Shown: positions 24,041-34,718 of the stretch, piece after piece | Position numbering within the stretch: the stretch's first letter is position 1 | Layout of the letters: each line of letters starts with the position of its first letter | Assembly (NCBI GenBank): GCA_934045075.1 | Contig: OW203731.1 | Coordinates: 8,227,975-8,291,974 of the forward strand | Direction: 5' to 3' | Source: Yponomeuta sedellus | Taxonomy: Eukaryota > Arthropoda > Insecta > Lepidoptera > Yponomeutidae | DNA length: 64,000 nucleotides | Notes under the pieces: model-generated | The model's database searches: none | Told to the model about the DNA's origin: nothing | What the model saw: only the letters and a program-made list of their open reading frames with translations | Program-made: the position numbers and the translations under genes

Positions 24041-24106
<66 letters not shown>
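24041..24106. repeat. (AT)n microsatellite, about 32 units
   Basis: A pure alternating AT tract. Confidence 0.97.
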
Positions 24107-24110
<4 letters not shown>

Positions 24111-24344
24111 CTCCTAGATTAGGGATGCAATATTTTTTTCTTAGTTATATATATCATATCGTTGGGTTGGTGCTTTAGAGCGCAAATTATTGTTAGAGCA
24201 GCTCGTCCCACCCCCTCTCGGCTAAACGGTTGTAGAGAAAAAAATCAGGGTATTAGCACCATTAACGTTAACGAGTTATCGTCAACCGACATATAAAAGG
24301 AAAATCTTTGACGAAGTTGTTCGTTGTGAAAAACAATAAGGTAA

Positions 24345-24402
24345 TCCTTCCTTCGGAACCCTACACTGCGCGTGGCCCGACGCGTACTTAGCCGGTTTTA
24401 TA
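24345..24402 (-). repeat. Fragment of the 'GGCCAAGT...GGGTTCCGTA' repeat
   Basis: Its reverse complement gives AAAACCGGCTAAGTACGCG and AGGGTTCCGAAGG, matching the starts of the repeats at 7172 and 59005. Confidence 0.5.
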
Positions 24403-24409
24403 AATAAGA

Positions 24410-25360
24410 TCACAAGATTATATCGTAAAGTGGCTTTATTTTTAAAAACACAATTCATTATAACACTCTAAAAACGGACTAAAATAATCTTTAGTGGAGA
24501 TTTTACAAGGAAAGACGCTACCACAAATTAAATAAATCAAATGATAAAAATAAATGAGTATTTTAGTGCGAACGTATATTTATAATAAAAAGGCCCTTCG
24601 TATTTCTGCACATTTTTCCACGTGGTCAGTCAAAACTCTTCATTAGACGTGCGTGGTCATTCTCAATGCAGTTTATGATTTCAAGCTGAAGATTCCTCAA
24701 TATCTCATAAGTAGGTACGATTTAGCAGGTCACCTTTATCTTTCTGTTGCAAAGTGATGTATCTGAGTATAAGCGTCTAAAGGTTGATATCCTGTCCACT
24801 GTACCTCAACATCGATATCTCATCATATTACATCACATCAATGGATTATCATTTTATAATCCATTTAGGACAGCCCTAAGGCCCGGGAGGAAGGTGTACT
24901 CGTCTTCTGTATTGCTCTCTCTATCAGCTGAGCGGCACGTGCGTAGAAAATATCTGCCGCCAAACTTATCGGCCAATCCCCTCGGGCTCTTGGGGCCCGG
25001 AGTTAAAGTCAATTTTGGAATGTATCGAGCGGCAAAGTAAACTTGACGAGGCTGTACTATTGGTGTCTAGTGTACTACACCAGCCGTAGGAATAATAATT
25101 CCAACAAGCCCGGCCTGTTTGTAAGTAACGCACACTGCCTCAAACAGTACTATTGAGGAAAGAAGTCGTTATATTTAAACGTGAACTGCTTAGACAGAGT
25201 GGAACTGTCCAATTTCTACAGCCTACGAAGGAATCTAATTCCTCATACCTATTTTGTTTTGATGTCAATAAGTTTGATTGACTGATTTTATATATAGTTT
25301 TATTTTACGTCGTACTCGAAGTTAGGTACATAATTAATTGAGCACAGTTTATGGATACAT
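24410..25360. other. Intergenic DNA, nothing recognised
   Basis: The 97-codon + frame at 24747-25040 shows no recognisable motif. Confidence 0.3.
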
Positions 25361-25369
25361 ATATATATA

Positions 25370-25463
25370 TTACACAACACTAAAAGTTCCAACTTTTATA
25401 ATTTATAAACTGTCAACATATAGATGTGCATATATATATATATATTTATTTAGTGTTGTGTAA
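25370..25463. repeat. 94-bp element with 15-bp inverted ends
   Basis: TTACACAACACTAAA at 25370-25384 is the exact reverse complement of TTTAGTGTTGTGTAA at 25449-25463. The interior is AT-rich with a short (AT)n. It could be a tiny MITE. Confidence 0.6.
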
Positions 25464-26292
25464 CACCAACTGCATAATTTGCTAATGTAGCAGATAAGAT
25501 AAAATCACTTTAGCAGAGGTAGTTCATCGCTTATTTTCAGCTAAATATATATATTTTTAAACATACTGTACACGTTTACGCTACTAACCAGTGTTCAGAA
25601 AGTCGAAAACTAACTTTAACTCTCAAAGACATCGTGGTTTATAAAGCCAGTTACCCTTTTGGAATAGTTTTGCACTGGTCAAATAATACAAATAAAATTG
25701 GCTAAGTTTAGGTGCATGCAAACTAACGGATAATAAAAGCCAAGAAGAATATCATTTTGTTACGTTATCCTTATTAGCAGAAAGTGCTAGTGTGCAATTC
25801 TTATGTACAATTGCTATAGTTACATATAAAACGGGTCTAATCGTGATTATTTATTAGGTAAAACGTAATTTCTAAGGTTAACACGAGCACTAGACATAAT
25901 TAAAACTGTTTTTTATACGGATTTATGCTCGTTTATCACATTTTTACAATTTTCCAACGTTTCGGCACTTTTACAGGTGCCGTGGTCTCGGATGACTGAG
26001 GTGGTAGGCGTCTTTTTGAAAGCATTAACGGTTAGTTTACTACCCACGGCAAAAATTACAAAAGTTAATTATGAAGTTACGTTCCAACATAGGTATTTCA
26101 ATTATTTTATATAAAGTCAACAATATTGATTATTAGTAATTGAAGTTAAAAAAAAATAATTAATAAATCCAATTATTTTACATGAACTAAAAATATTGAT
26201 TATTAATTGAAATTAAAATTAACACTACAGTCACACTTTTAGCAAGGGGGTCTCATGCACTTAAGCACTGGTTCCCATGCTGCCGGTATATT

Positions 26293-27009
26293 CTAACTAC
26301 GATCTCTATTGAAATTTGGATGCCGGCGGATCACTATTGCCTCGCGTATCATTCTAGGGAAGAAACGGTCTTCTCGGGCTAGAACTTTAACTTTATCAAA
26401 ATGTATAAAGTGGTTGGTACCGCTAAGTGTATGTTCGCTGACTGCAGATCTACCAGAGCGCTTATGTTTCACGTCCGCGATATGTTCCTTCACACGTTCA
26501 GCTATGGTACGCTTGGTTTGACCAATGTACGAGGAACCACATTCACAGTCAAGCTTGTATACTGCTGACTCTTGTAAGGGAATCCTGTGTTTGACACTTC
26601 GCATGAATTGGTGTATCTTTCTTGGCGGCTTGTAGATGGTTCTGATTGAAGCGCGTTTCAAAATACTCCCAATTTTGCCAGTCACTCCTCTCACGAAAGG
26701 CAGGTAGGCTGGAACTCGCTCGACTGTGTCCGGTTTGACACATCCTCCGCGACGGACACGCGGAACTTTCAGCTTGTTTGCACGAAGTACTCGTTTGACA
26801 TGCTGGAGTTCCGCAGGTAGATGGTCCTTGTCGCAGATTCGGTGAGCCCTCTGTAACAGAGATTTTCCAACGGTAGACAACTGACACGGGTGATGGTGAG
26901 ATTCACCGTTTAGGTACCTATCAGTATGGGTCTTTTTCCTATAAACTGTATGTCCTAAGGTTCCATTTGGATTCCTGATGACTAAAACATCTAAGAAATT
27001 ATAGAACAA
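26293..27009 (-). pseudogene. PLE polyprotein, C-terminal half with GIY-YIG endonuclease
   Basis: This frame of 238 codons covers the end of the RT, the linker and the endonuclease. Residues 1-42 ([16 protein letters not shown], then YRKKTHTDRYLN, then SHHHP) are the conserved block just after the PLE RT palm. Residues 148-232 form the GIY-YIG domain: VYKLDCECGSSYIGQT with the CxC pair at 155/157 and the YIG core at 161-163. An Arg/His-rich helix follows (ERVKEH, 171-176), then IREAI with Glu223, then the Asn-containing tail PNFNRD. All expected catalytic positions look present. The RT part is separated by a frameshift near 27000, so no intact polyprotein remains. Confidence 0.9.
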
Positions 27010-27347
27010 TCCGCTTCTAACTCCATTGTAAACTGGATCTTGTTGTTTATAGAGTTAAGGTGGTCTAAGAAAGCCGTTATTCCACTAGTAGGTAATATAG
27101 CAAAAGTATCATCGACATATCGCTTATAGAACCTTGGTGGGACGGGAGCAGTTCGCAGGGCTCGTTCCTCGAAGTCTTCCATGAAAATATCGGCTACAAC
27201 GGGAGAAACAGGGGAACCCATGGCTACCCCGTCTACCTGCATGTAAAACTCACCATTCCATACCAAGTAGCCAGTTGTTAGGCAGTGATCTAACAGCTCT
27301 GCATATTAAACAGGCAAATCATGTTCATTCAACCTTCTTTTAACAAT
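26991..27347 (-). pseudogene. PLE reverse transcriptase fragment (palm, YVDD)
   Basis: Reading from 27347 leftwards gives IVKRRLNEHDLP, a stop codon near 27307, then [12 protein letters not shown]. After that come [19 protein letters not shown] and [19 protein letters not shown] and YVDD are the conserved RT palm motifs; the paired Asp residues of YVDD bind the catalytic metals. The next block ([10 protein letters not shown]) breaks off in a frameshift near 27000, where the second frame resumes with FLDVLV. One in-frame stop and one frameshift make it inactive. Confidence 0.88.
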
Positions 27348-27432
27348 CTAACTGACTAATGAAGAAACAATGGTGAGTTTCGATGTTAAATCCTTGTTTA
27401 CTTGTCTTCCAATACAGGATTTCATTGAGATC
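27348..27432 (+). pseudogene. Inverted 5' piece of the same PLE (RT motif A)
   Basis: On the + strand, opposite to the rest of the element, the frame reads TNEETMVSFDVKSLFT, then CLPIQDFIEI. SFDVxSLFT is RT motif A of PLEs. In an intact PLE this stretch sits directly before the IVKRRLNE block, which begins at 27347 on the - strand. So the 5' piece is inverted at its own junction with almost no loss. Confidence 0.85.
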
Positions 27433-27435
27433 TCT

Positions 27436-28378
27436 TTATGGGATCTTGCTGGCCAGCGGCGAAAAATCTGGCGGGAGGGGTCGCGTAGGCCTTGTTTCAC
27501 CCTGTGAAGCGGGACTCAGGCGACCAACCGATTGAAGGACCGACTGGGGGGGCGCCGCTGCGCGAAAGCGCGCGCGCCTCGTACCAGTCGGACCAGAGTG
27601 GCCGTGGGCGGAGGGTCGGGGGACCCTCTGCCTCCATCACGGCGGGAGGGGTCGCGTGGGCCTTGTTTCACTCTGTGGAGCGGGACCCAGGCGACCAACC
27701 GATTGAAGTACTGACTAAGGGGGGTGCCGCTGCGCGGAAGCGCGCGCGCCTCGTACCAGTCGGACCAGAGTGGCCGCCGGGTCGCGGAGGGTCGGGGGAC
27801 CCTCCGCCTCCATCACGGCGGGCCGGAGGGCGCCCTTGCGTGTTCCGAGGGTGCCTTCTGGCATGGAGGGGGCCCGCGCGGTCGCTCTTCGCCTTCTCTG
27901 CTTTCAGAGAAGCGCTGATTAGTGACGCGACGGGCCTCGCGTGTGGGGCGTGTGGGGGCCTAAAGGATACGTTGGCCCCCATGCGCCCCAATGAGGAGGT
28001 GCGCCGCCCTCCTCTAATCCCATTGGACCACATAACAATGGGATGGAGAGGGCGGTGCGTTGGGGCGTGTGGGGGCCAAGATCTTACGCACTTGGCCCCT
28101 ATGCGCTCCAACGAAGAGATGCGGCGTTCCCTCGCCCTATTCCTGCGGGCGTGGCAGGGACGCCGCCGAAGGAGTGCCCGAAAGGGCGCCCGCAGACGGG
28201 GTCGCGGAAGTGTGCGCAAGCGTCCCCGTGGCCCTGTCCTTTGCGGTGCGGAGGAACACCCCAGGAGTTTTAGTCGGTATACCGCCCTTTTCAGGGCGGG
28301 GAGTCCGACATAACCACTGTGCTCCCCCGAGCCGGTGGTACCCGTAATTGGGGTTTCTCCTGGGTAACAAAAAAAAAA
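27436..28378 (+). mobile_element. GC-rich LINE 3' region with poly(A), 5'-truncated
   Basis: Composition switches sharply to GC-rich at about 27436 and ends in a run of A at 28369-28378, after GGGGTTTCTCCTGGGTAAC. That arrangement is typical of the 3' untranslated end of a GC-rich non-LTR element, perhaps of the R1 group, but I read no RT in it. It contains two tandem units of about 171 and 180 bp (27470-27640, 27641-27823; each with GGCGACCAACCGATTGAAG). Two shorter repeats begin GGGGCGTGTGGGGGCC (about 27944, 28063). Long frames on both strands here come from GC richness. Confidence 0.6.
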
Positions 28379-28536
28379 CAGGCCACGGGCGCTTCCGTTC
28401 AAAGGATAACTCGCATCAAGCCCTGTCGGAATACTCACATTTGCGATAGCAAAAATTATGGAATTTGACTGTCCGACGATTGGAATAATTCAGGATTTAG
28501 TGTGCGAAATATAGGAGCTGACTGACTCTCTTTAAG

Positions 28537-28757
28537 AGTTTTGAACTAGTGTTGCAATTTTTTTCAGCCAGATGTCGCTGCCTGTACGTAATACAGAGAA
28601 TATTGTAAAGAGGTTTGAAATTTCACTGATGCCGGTGAGTCGCCCATTAGCTCAGTTGGAAAGAGTGCTGGCACGGATAGCCAGAGGTCGCGGGTTCGAT
28701 CCCGGCATGGGTAGAGTTTTTAGCATCTAAATAGGTTTTTAAAAAAGTTTAGAACTA
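28537..28757 (+). mobile_element. tRNA-headed fold-back SINE family, copy A
   Basis: The leader (about 28565-28640: CTGTACGTAATACAGAGAAT, then GTAAAGAGG) is followed by a tRNA-like core. The core is at 28641-28713, with A box TTAGCTCAGTTGG and B box GGGTTCGATCCC. The tail is TTTTTAGCATCTAAATAGG. AGTTTTGAACTA before and AGTTTAGAACTA after look like a slightly diverged target-site duplication. It lacks the fold-back leader of copies B, C/D and E. Confidence 0.75.
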
Positions 28758-28759
28758 AT

Positions 28760-29650
28760 TAAGCCGGTGGTAGGTATTTGCACCAGTAATTGGTGGGACC
28801 TTTTCTACGTAGGTATTTTCATATACTTACTAAGTATTCGGTATTTTTTTCCAAAATACCAAAAAAATATCCTCCCAAGGTAAATTATACCCAAAAGCTG
28901 AGAAGCGTGCTTTTTCAACACGGGCGGGCAGGTGGCAACACAACTGTGCCAATATTACCATAACTGGCCGTAGTTTGGACACCATGGTTACGCAACCCAA
29001 CCAAGGCGTCAGGGTTGGCATTTTTAAAACAAACATGAAACTGTTTTAAACCGCTTTCGAACTAAATGTCCGTTACAATGTATTAAAGCTGGCATCTTAC
29101 GACCTTTTTATAACACGATTCCTTTAAAGCGCTCCTGAGAGTCTGTTTATTTAATCTATTGCTACGCCTTTTCCTCGTAAAATCTCTACGATTCTATTTT
29201 ATTGCGCTATTTTAGTGAGCGTTTTGGAGTGTTTTAAGGAATTGTGTTTTTAATATGTTCGAACAAAATATTAATGTAAAATTTCGACCAAATAACAATA
29301 TTCAGAAACATTCACGATACATTCAAATTTAAGTAGGTATGTTATGCGAAATGCCTATAAATTTTAAATAAATTAATAATCTCGTTTCTTTTGTCTCCAT
29401 GTCAAGATAACCCCTGCCAACCCCGCAAAGCACACGGGCAACACGGACCAGATTTCACAAACACATATTTTACAATACATTATTTGCTGAATAAAAGCTT
29501 AAGAAGTAAACAATCCGATACTTGACTCGTATCAAATTTGACGCGATAAATGAATATTTCCTGTAGTATTTAACTTAAGAAACTGAAATATATTGACTTT
29601 GCTAAGTATGTAGGATGGCTGCAAAATTCACAAATAAAAAAAATATTTAC
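28760..29650. other. AT-rich intergenic DNA, nothing recognised
   Basis: No further exon that could be joined to the THAP exon was found here. Confidence 0.3.
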
Positions 29651-29763
29651 TTCTTTTAATTCGGAACGGTGAAAACGCTATCCACCATGTTGAAAGCATC
29701 TTTCGGTTGTAAACAAACATCTGTCAGCCAAAACCAGTGGACATTGATTATTATAGGACTTAC

Positions 29764-29976
29764 ATCAAAGTAATCTTCACGTAAATACACCAGAGTTTCA
29801 GTCGATAAAGTATCGGGGTCTCTTTTGGCAAGTTTGAGCAAATTTTTTCGTGTCTTTATTTCACTGGGTACACGAATCCACAACTTCCCGGGGTTCTTTA
29901 TTGACATGTTTTTGCATTCTCGAACAGTGCAATAATGATAATTGCTATATTTTGCATGTAAACTCGATGAAATCAT
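29764..29976 (-). pseudogene. THAP-type zinc finger exon with lost ligands
   Basis: THAP domains are C2CH zinc-binding DNA-binding modules found in transposases and in host factors derived from them. The frame starts at an ATG (29976). It carries YCTVRECKN (the first Cys pair), KLWIRVPSEIKTRKN, LLKLAKRD, then LSTETLVYLREDYFD. In a working THAP domain the last block reads 'F/Y-C-E-D-H-F'. Here Cys reads Arg (CGT instead of TGT) and His reads Tyr (TAC instead of CAC), each a single transition. The usual Trp is Leu. The exon ends at a consensus donor, GTAAGT (29763-29758), in phase 0. I found no following exon. It is probably a remnant of a DNA transposon or a dead gene copy. Confidence 0.65.
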
Positions 29977-29979
29977 GGT

Positions 29980-31540
29980 TTCGTCGTTGTTATTTCGCTA
30001 TGCTCACAAATCACTAACAATTGTTGAATGTCAAACTTTGTTTACAAGACTTCAGGTCTTCAAACCATAGACAAAAATGGCTGACCGCGTTTTTGGCTGT
30101 TTAGCAAAGCAATGTTTTAAAATATATTTTTTGGTTGCTTTAGGTCCTCAACAAATTTGGTCTAATGGAGGAGATACTTACCATTTAAGACTAGGTATTT
30201 GCAAAAAGAGTCAAATAGCGGATAAAATGTTTAAGTGAATAACGACTTTAGTTAATAAAGTTTCGAAGATGGATTGCTTACAAACACATTACTTCGACTC
30301 AATAAACAAAGTTCCAGAATGTCCTGAAACCAGACGTAAGTAAAGTTAATCCTGAATACAACTTTTTTAATTTTTATTCGGTATTAAGAAAGCCAACTTC
30401 ATAATCCTCAGAGTTTTTTTTAATTTAAATAGTAATTACTGTTAATTCATTCATGAAATTTACATCGATGTTTAGTACCTCTAATTTCTAATCAATACAA
30501 TGTATATACCTTAGAATGGCCGATCTATCTTTTGATTTCATGTTGAAAAAAGAATTTTCTGTTTGTGCCGTCCTTTTAAAAAACATTTTTTCCTCACCGA
30601 CTTGTTTGTTTCGGCAAACATGTGTCCTATAGCTGAAAGTCACAATCCGGCAGCGGAGAAGGCGTGGGCGCGCGGGGGCGGGGCGCCGGCGCCGGCGCGG
30701 CCGCCGGACCGGTTGTCGAAGCGCGCTCTTGCGCAACTCCCGCGCACAGTAGCCCGTGTACTACATGAGATATAGACGGCCAATGCTAATATTGGCTTTT
30801 TTGTCAACATTCCTAGAGGTGCCCGGGTAGAGCGTCTGCGACACGCCGTTTGGCAGGCTAGGACACCGGCTTTTCAATGCTAATACTACTATCGTAAGCA
30901 GCATTTAATATTCGCTCATGCTGATTTACACCTTGAGAATGTGATGAGATGCGAATTAAGTATTAAAAAATAGTTGAAACACGCTTGTGGTAATTTACCA
31001 ATTCAAAACTTCAAAGCAAGGTATTCACTGCACATACGTACTTAGTACATAGCATTGTAGAACACGATTCTAAAGCACGAACGAAGCTCAAAGAAAGCTA
31101 CAAAGAAAGAAACACAATGCACCCACACATAGAAATAATAACAAATTCGCCCGTCAGCATTCCACATTGTTTCGATCTGATTACAGACGCGCGCGCATGA
31201 ATGCGTCGCTCAGCGGCTTCCCCATATGGTCAAGGCTAGGCCTTTTATGGTGCACATAAGTGGGCACTCACCCGGCGGTTGAACGAGCCAGCAATATCAA
31301 TGAACTGGCCATTAATAAAACATGTGGCAGAAAGCCAGGAAAGGAAACTGCGAAATGCGAAAAAGAACGAAACGAAAAAAATGGCGATGCAACGCCGACC
31401 GTATTCATTGTAGTGCAATTGAATAGCGCACTATATGAATTATTCTTGAGCTTCTTTTACGCAATAAGTTTTTGTGACCATATCCACGTAATGGTTGATA
31501 ATTAAGTCCTTGCTGGTTTAATTGCTTCCGTCACGTAAGC
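29980..31540. other. Intergenic DNA including a small CpG-rich block
   Basis: The block 30650-30740 is strongly GC- and CpG-rich (GCGCCGGCGCCGGCGCGG) in an AT-rich setting and could be a promoter or 5' exon. No gene is readable beside it. Confidence 0.35.
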
Positions 31541-31619
31541 GGTGGTGGGCAGTCCAGCCCAGTAGTGGGACCACTATGCCATCCTTCTACTAGATAACCT
31601 CTAGTACGCGAAAAACCTC

Positions 31620-33680
31620 TTCCCACAGCGTGTATCGGTGTGAAAGCCTGATGAAACTGAAGGGGGTTATTCAAACGTTTATTATATGACGAACTCCAAA
31701 ATAAAGAAAAAAATCATACGTTTTGCTCTAAAAAATATCAGCCGTTTTATTACGGAGTTGTTCTCATATCAGCATTTAATACTTGGTCTAGCGAATGTAT
31801 GAAACATTTTTCGCATTTTCCATTTCACAGTCGGTCGTAATTAAAGTAGTTAAGTAGTCTTTATAAGTAGAATCGGATCTTTCTGCAATATACATTGTAA
31901 CAAATCGCTATCCCATGAGTCGCTCAACCCTTCGTCCGAGATGGTGTGTTCGATACAGTGAAATGAGGAGAATAAAAACTAATCGAGTGTAGAGTAGACT
32001 GGAGCCGAGCTCGTGGGAAGCTCGACCGGTCATGGGGCACATTCCTCGGCCCATCTCATGACGAAAACCCGACCGGGGAGAGCGATGTAGTGGTCCCGCA
32101 TCGGCCGTGTCGTGCATTCTGTAGGTGCGCGTAAAATCTTTAGACTGTTGAACAATTGTATCCCGCCTGACGATTTCATAAAATTGATTCATTGATTGAA
32201 GACTTTTATTCAAATAAAAATACAAAAAATACAGGTAAAAAAGTAGGTTCTGCCAAACTGCATAACAGTTTGTTGGCAGGTCAGGCAACTGACATACCTA
32301 GCAACTTGCAGCGCAATCAAAAGCCATCTCAAAGTGAGGAATGCATTACTATTTAATTTTCTATTTAGAAACGGACTGTAGGTAGTTAGTTAGACCTGAG
32401 ATTTCCGCACTTAGCCTCATAGTTGGGCCATTGTACGTAGAAACGGGCTGTAAGGACAGTCGGTTTCTGAAATGAGAATTTCACAGTTTAATGATAATCT
32501 GTCAGTTTAAATTAAGAAAAGGCAGAGCTATATTACTCAAGTATAGTTTCGCCTGTTCTTTTAGATATAAATCGAGCTGGTTTAATCAACTCATGTCATC
32601 CTGTATTCAGGTTCAGCTAACTGCGAATCAAATAAATACATTTTGCGTAACCTATAAGAGTTTGTACAAAAATAGCCAATGGAGTGAGCAGTACAGAGCT
32701 AGGGAACCAACATAACTTTCCTTTGGTTTCAATCTCTCGCTAAGGGACCCTAATGAAGTGGTTAGCGCTTGCGCACCTGCATTCCGAGATGCTGGGATGT
32801 TCCGGGAACACACCCTTTGATGGCGACGGAGAATGATACTTTTTAAAGCAAGCTCATAATTTTACTTGCCGTAGACTGCTGCGTACCATTGCATTTTAAA
32901 AGAAAAAGTCGACGCATGCACAGATTCTTAAAGTTTATATGAGTGTTTTGTTGAGAAGCGATCTTTTTGCCCGGGTGCAAATAATATTTTCTATTTCCCA
33001 AAAATAACTGAACGATTCTGAGAAGAATTGTTAAAAAAGAGAAGTAGGGGAAGGCCACAGCTGAGGAAGGGTTCCGTAGACAACAAGGAACGCTTTTAGT
33101 TTCGGCTTGGTTCGGTTCCGTTAAAACTATTTTTGATTTGTTTGGGAAATATTAAGCTTTGAAGCGTAAAGATAAATATTTGTTAATGATAACATTAATA
33201 AATAGACTACACAATGATACAGTAATTTTAACTATGATATTTTGATACAATAACATTATCCTCGTTTTCATAGAAATGCACTAGTGACATCGAAACATTT
33301 TTTTGCTTTTATCCTTCACTAACCTAAAGTCATCGAAAAATCCTCTAGGCGATTTGAGACAGGACAGTCTATCAAACTTAGTACTAAATTTTAGAGTACT
33401 GGCTTTTAGATTTAAGTCAAGTGCAAAACGTTCCTAGGCTGGGGTACCAGCAGTGTTTTCAAAAGTAAGGACCTTTTTATCCCAAATCAACCAAAAAAAT
33501 CTCTGAAATATTTGGAATTTCGAAAGGCGCCCATTAATGCGGGAGCGAAGCCCCATATCGGCTGTGATCACGCAAGGGCGTGGCTGAGATGCGTGAGAAA
33601 CTACAGGAATGAATGTTGAATCTACGTAGTAGCACATACACACTTACACCTACAACAGATACGATTACAACGTCTCTCTC
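31620..33680. other. AT-rich intergenic DNA, nothing recognised
   Basis: The - strand frame at 31908-32288 and the + frame at 32491-32715 show no known motif. Confidence 0.3.
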
Positions 33681-33739
33681 TCTCTTCCCAGCTTTAGTCC
33701 CACGCGGTGGTGGGTTCAGCCTTCTTTATTTTCTCTCTC

Positions 33740-34160
33740 CACTTTGCCCTATTCGTTGTCAGGCTATACTAGTCCACTGCTGGACATAGCCCTCCACTAA
33801 AGAGCGCCACGTTGTGCTATCATAGGGGGTAATGCCCATAATCCCCACGCTGGGAATGCGGGTAGGGGATCGCAGTTCGGTGGAATTGTACTGCAGGGGG
33901 CGCTGCTACCCACCCCCCGGTTTGTGTTCCTTAGTCGCCTTTTACGTCACCCGCAGGAAGAATTGTGTTGGAGCTATTCTCTAGGCCGACACCATACAGC
34001 AGCCCTATGCATCTCTTCGTTCTGCCCTATTCATCACTTCGTTAATCCAGGCTCCGCATTCCCTGAGATCTGTCTTCAGCTACATCAATCCACCTAGTTT
34101 TCGGTCTTCCTCTGGGTCTCCGACAAGGAATTCATAAACTCAGCACTTCGTTTCCGAAGG
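33740..34160 (-). mobile_element. LINE 3' end ('VQQW' family), decayed
   Basis: The - strand carries EDRKLGGLM and DLRECGAWINEVMNRAERR, resembling the RT C-terminal 'GRPRxRWxD...DLRECG' block. After a CCGGGGGGTGGGTAGCAG segment come TTWRSLVEGYVQQWTSIA and a stop. Several stops and an internal unrelated piece show decay or a composite origin. It shares its end with the copies at 19709, 41198 and 48020. Confidence 0.65.
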
Positions 34161-34572
34161 CGTAAGAAGGCATACCACGTATTTAGGCATAAATTGTATT
34201 CTCACCACGATTATTACTTCTTTACAAAATGCTGCAGAAATAATACAACCGCGTATATGGGAACCGCTTTTTCGTTATAATTAAACCACTTCCAATATTT
34301 GATGTAAGATTTAAATTCTCATTTTCATATTTCATACTTGTACAAATCAATAAGCTATAAATTGGAGGAGTTAAAGGTGGTAAAGACTAATGCTGAGCAG
34401 CGCTCGCGCCCGCGAAAAAGTCAATATCTACTTGGAACGCGCATTCCAAAGAGACTGCCCGTCGCGAACTTTTTGCTTTCCAATTAAACTGGCAGGAAAG
34501 TTGAATAAGACTTTGTTGGTATGCGTAATGATTGTAAAGACTCGAAGATGAAGGAAAAAAGTAAAACTTGTC

Positions 34573-34621
34573 AAGTTCAAACCTCCTTAGTATGAGCTTT
34601 GTCCTAAGGAGGTTTAAACTT
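34573..34621. repeat. 18-bp hairpin, 13-nt loop, one mismatch
   Basis: CAAACCTCCTTAG pairs with CTAAGGAGGTTT(A). The arms are 34573-34590 and 34604-34621. Confidence 0.85.
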
Positions 34622-34653
34622 AATGATTCGCGATACTCATACATAGTTATAAA

Positions 34654-34718
34654 TTAAACGGGTCAAATCGCGATTATTACGTTTTACCTAACAAATAAAC
34701 GCGATTTGACCCGTTTAA
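34654..34718. repeat. Perfect 19-bp inverted repeat related to the PLE 3' end
   Basis: TTAAACGGGTCAAATCGCG at 34654-34672 is exactly complementary to 34700-34718. The same block, with the loop sequence TTTACCTAA, occurs at about 25837-25870 at the 3' end of the Penelope-like element. Confidence 0.75.

Larger units (their letters stand above)
25820..27347 (-). mobile_element. Penelope-like element (PLE), main - strand part
   Basis: Penelope-like elements are retroelements with a reverse transcriptase and a GIY-YIG endonuclease. On the - strand the order is RT (27347 to about 27000), linker and endonuclease (about 27009-26293), then a non-coding 3' end to about 25820. The 3' end holds CCGAAACGTTGGAAAATTG and TAAACGAGCATAAATCCG, both also found at 54770-54840. 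An internal near-duplication lies at 26098-26222. The 5' end is truncated and its next piece lies inverted at 27348-27432. Confidence 0.9.

Noticed and set aside
27492..28438. Long overlapping frames on both strands (273 and 256 codons)
   Set aside because: They lie in a very GC-rich retro-element tail where stop codons are rare, both strands are open, and no domain is visible.
28641..28713. tRNA gene (also at 41981, 49091, 49348 and 57095)
   Set aside because: The same leader and tail accompany each core, copies have target duplications, and the anticodon loop lacks the usual T at position 33. These are SINE heads.
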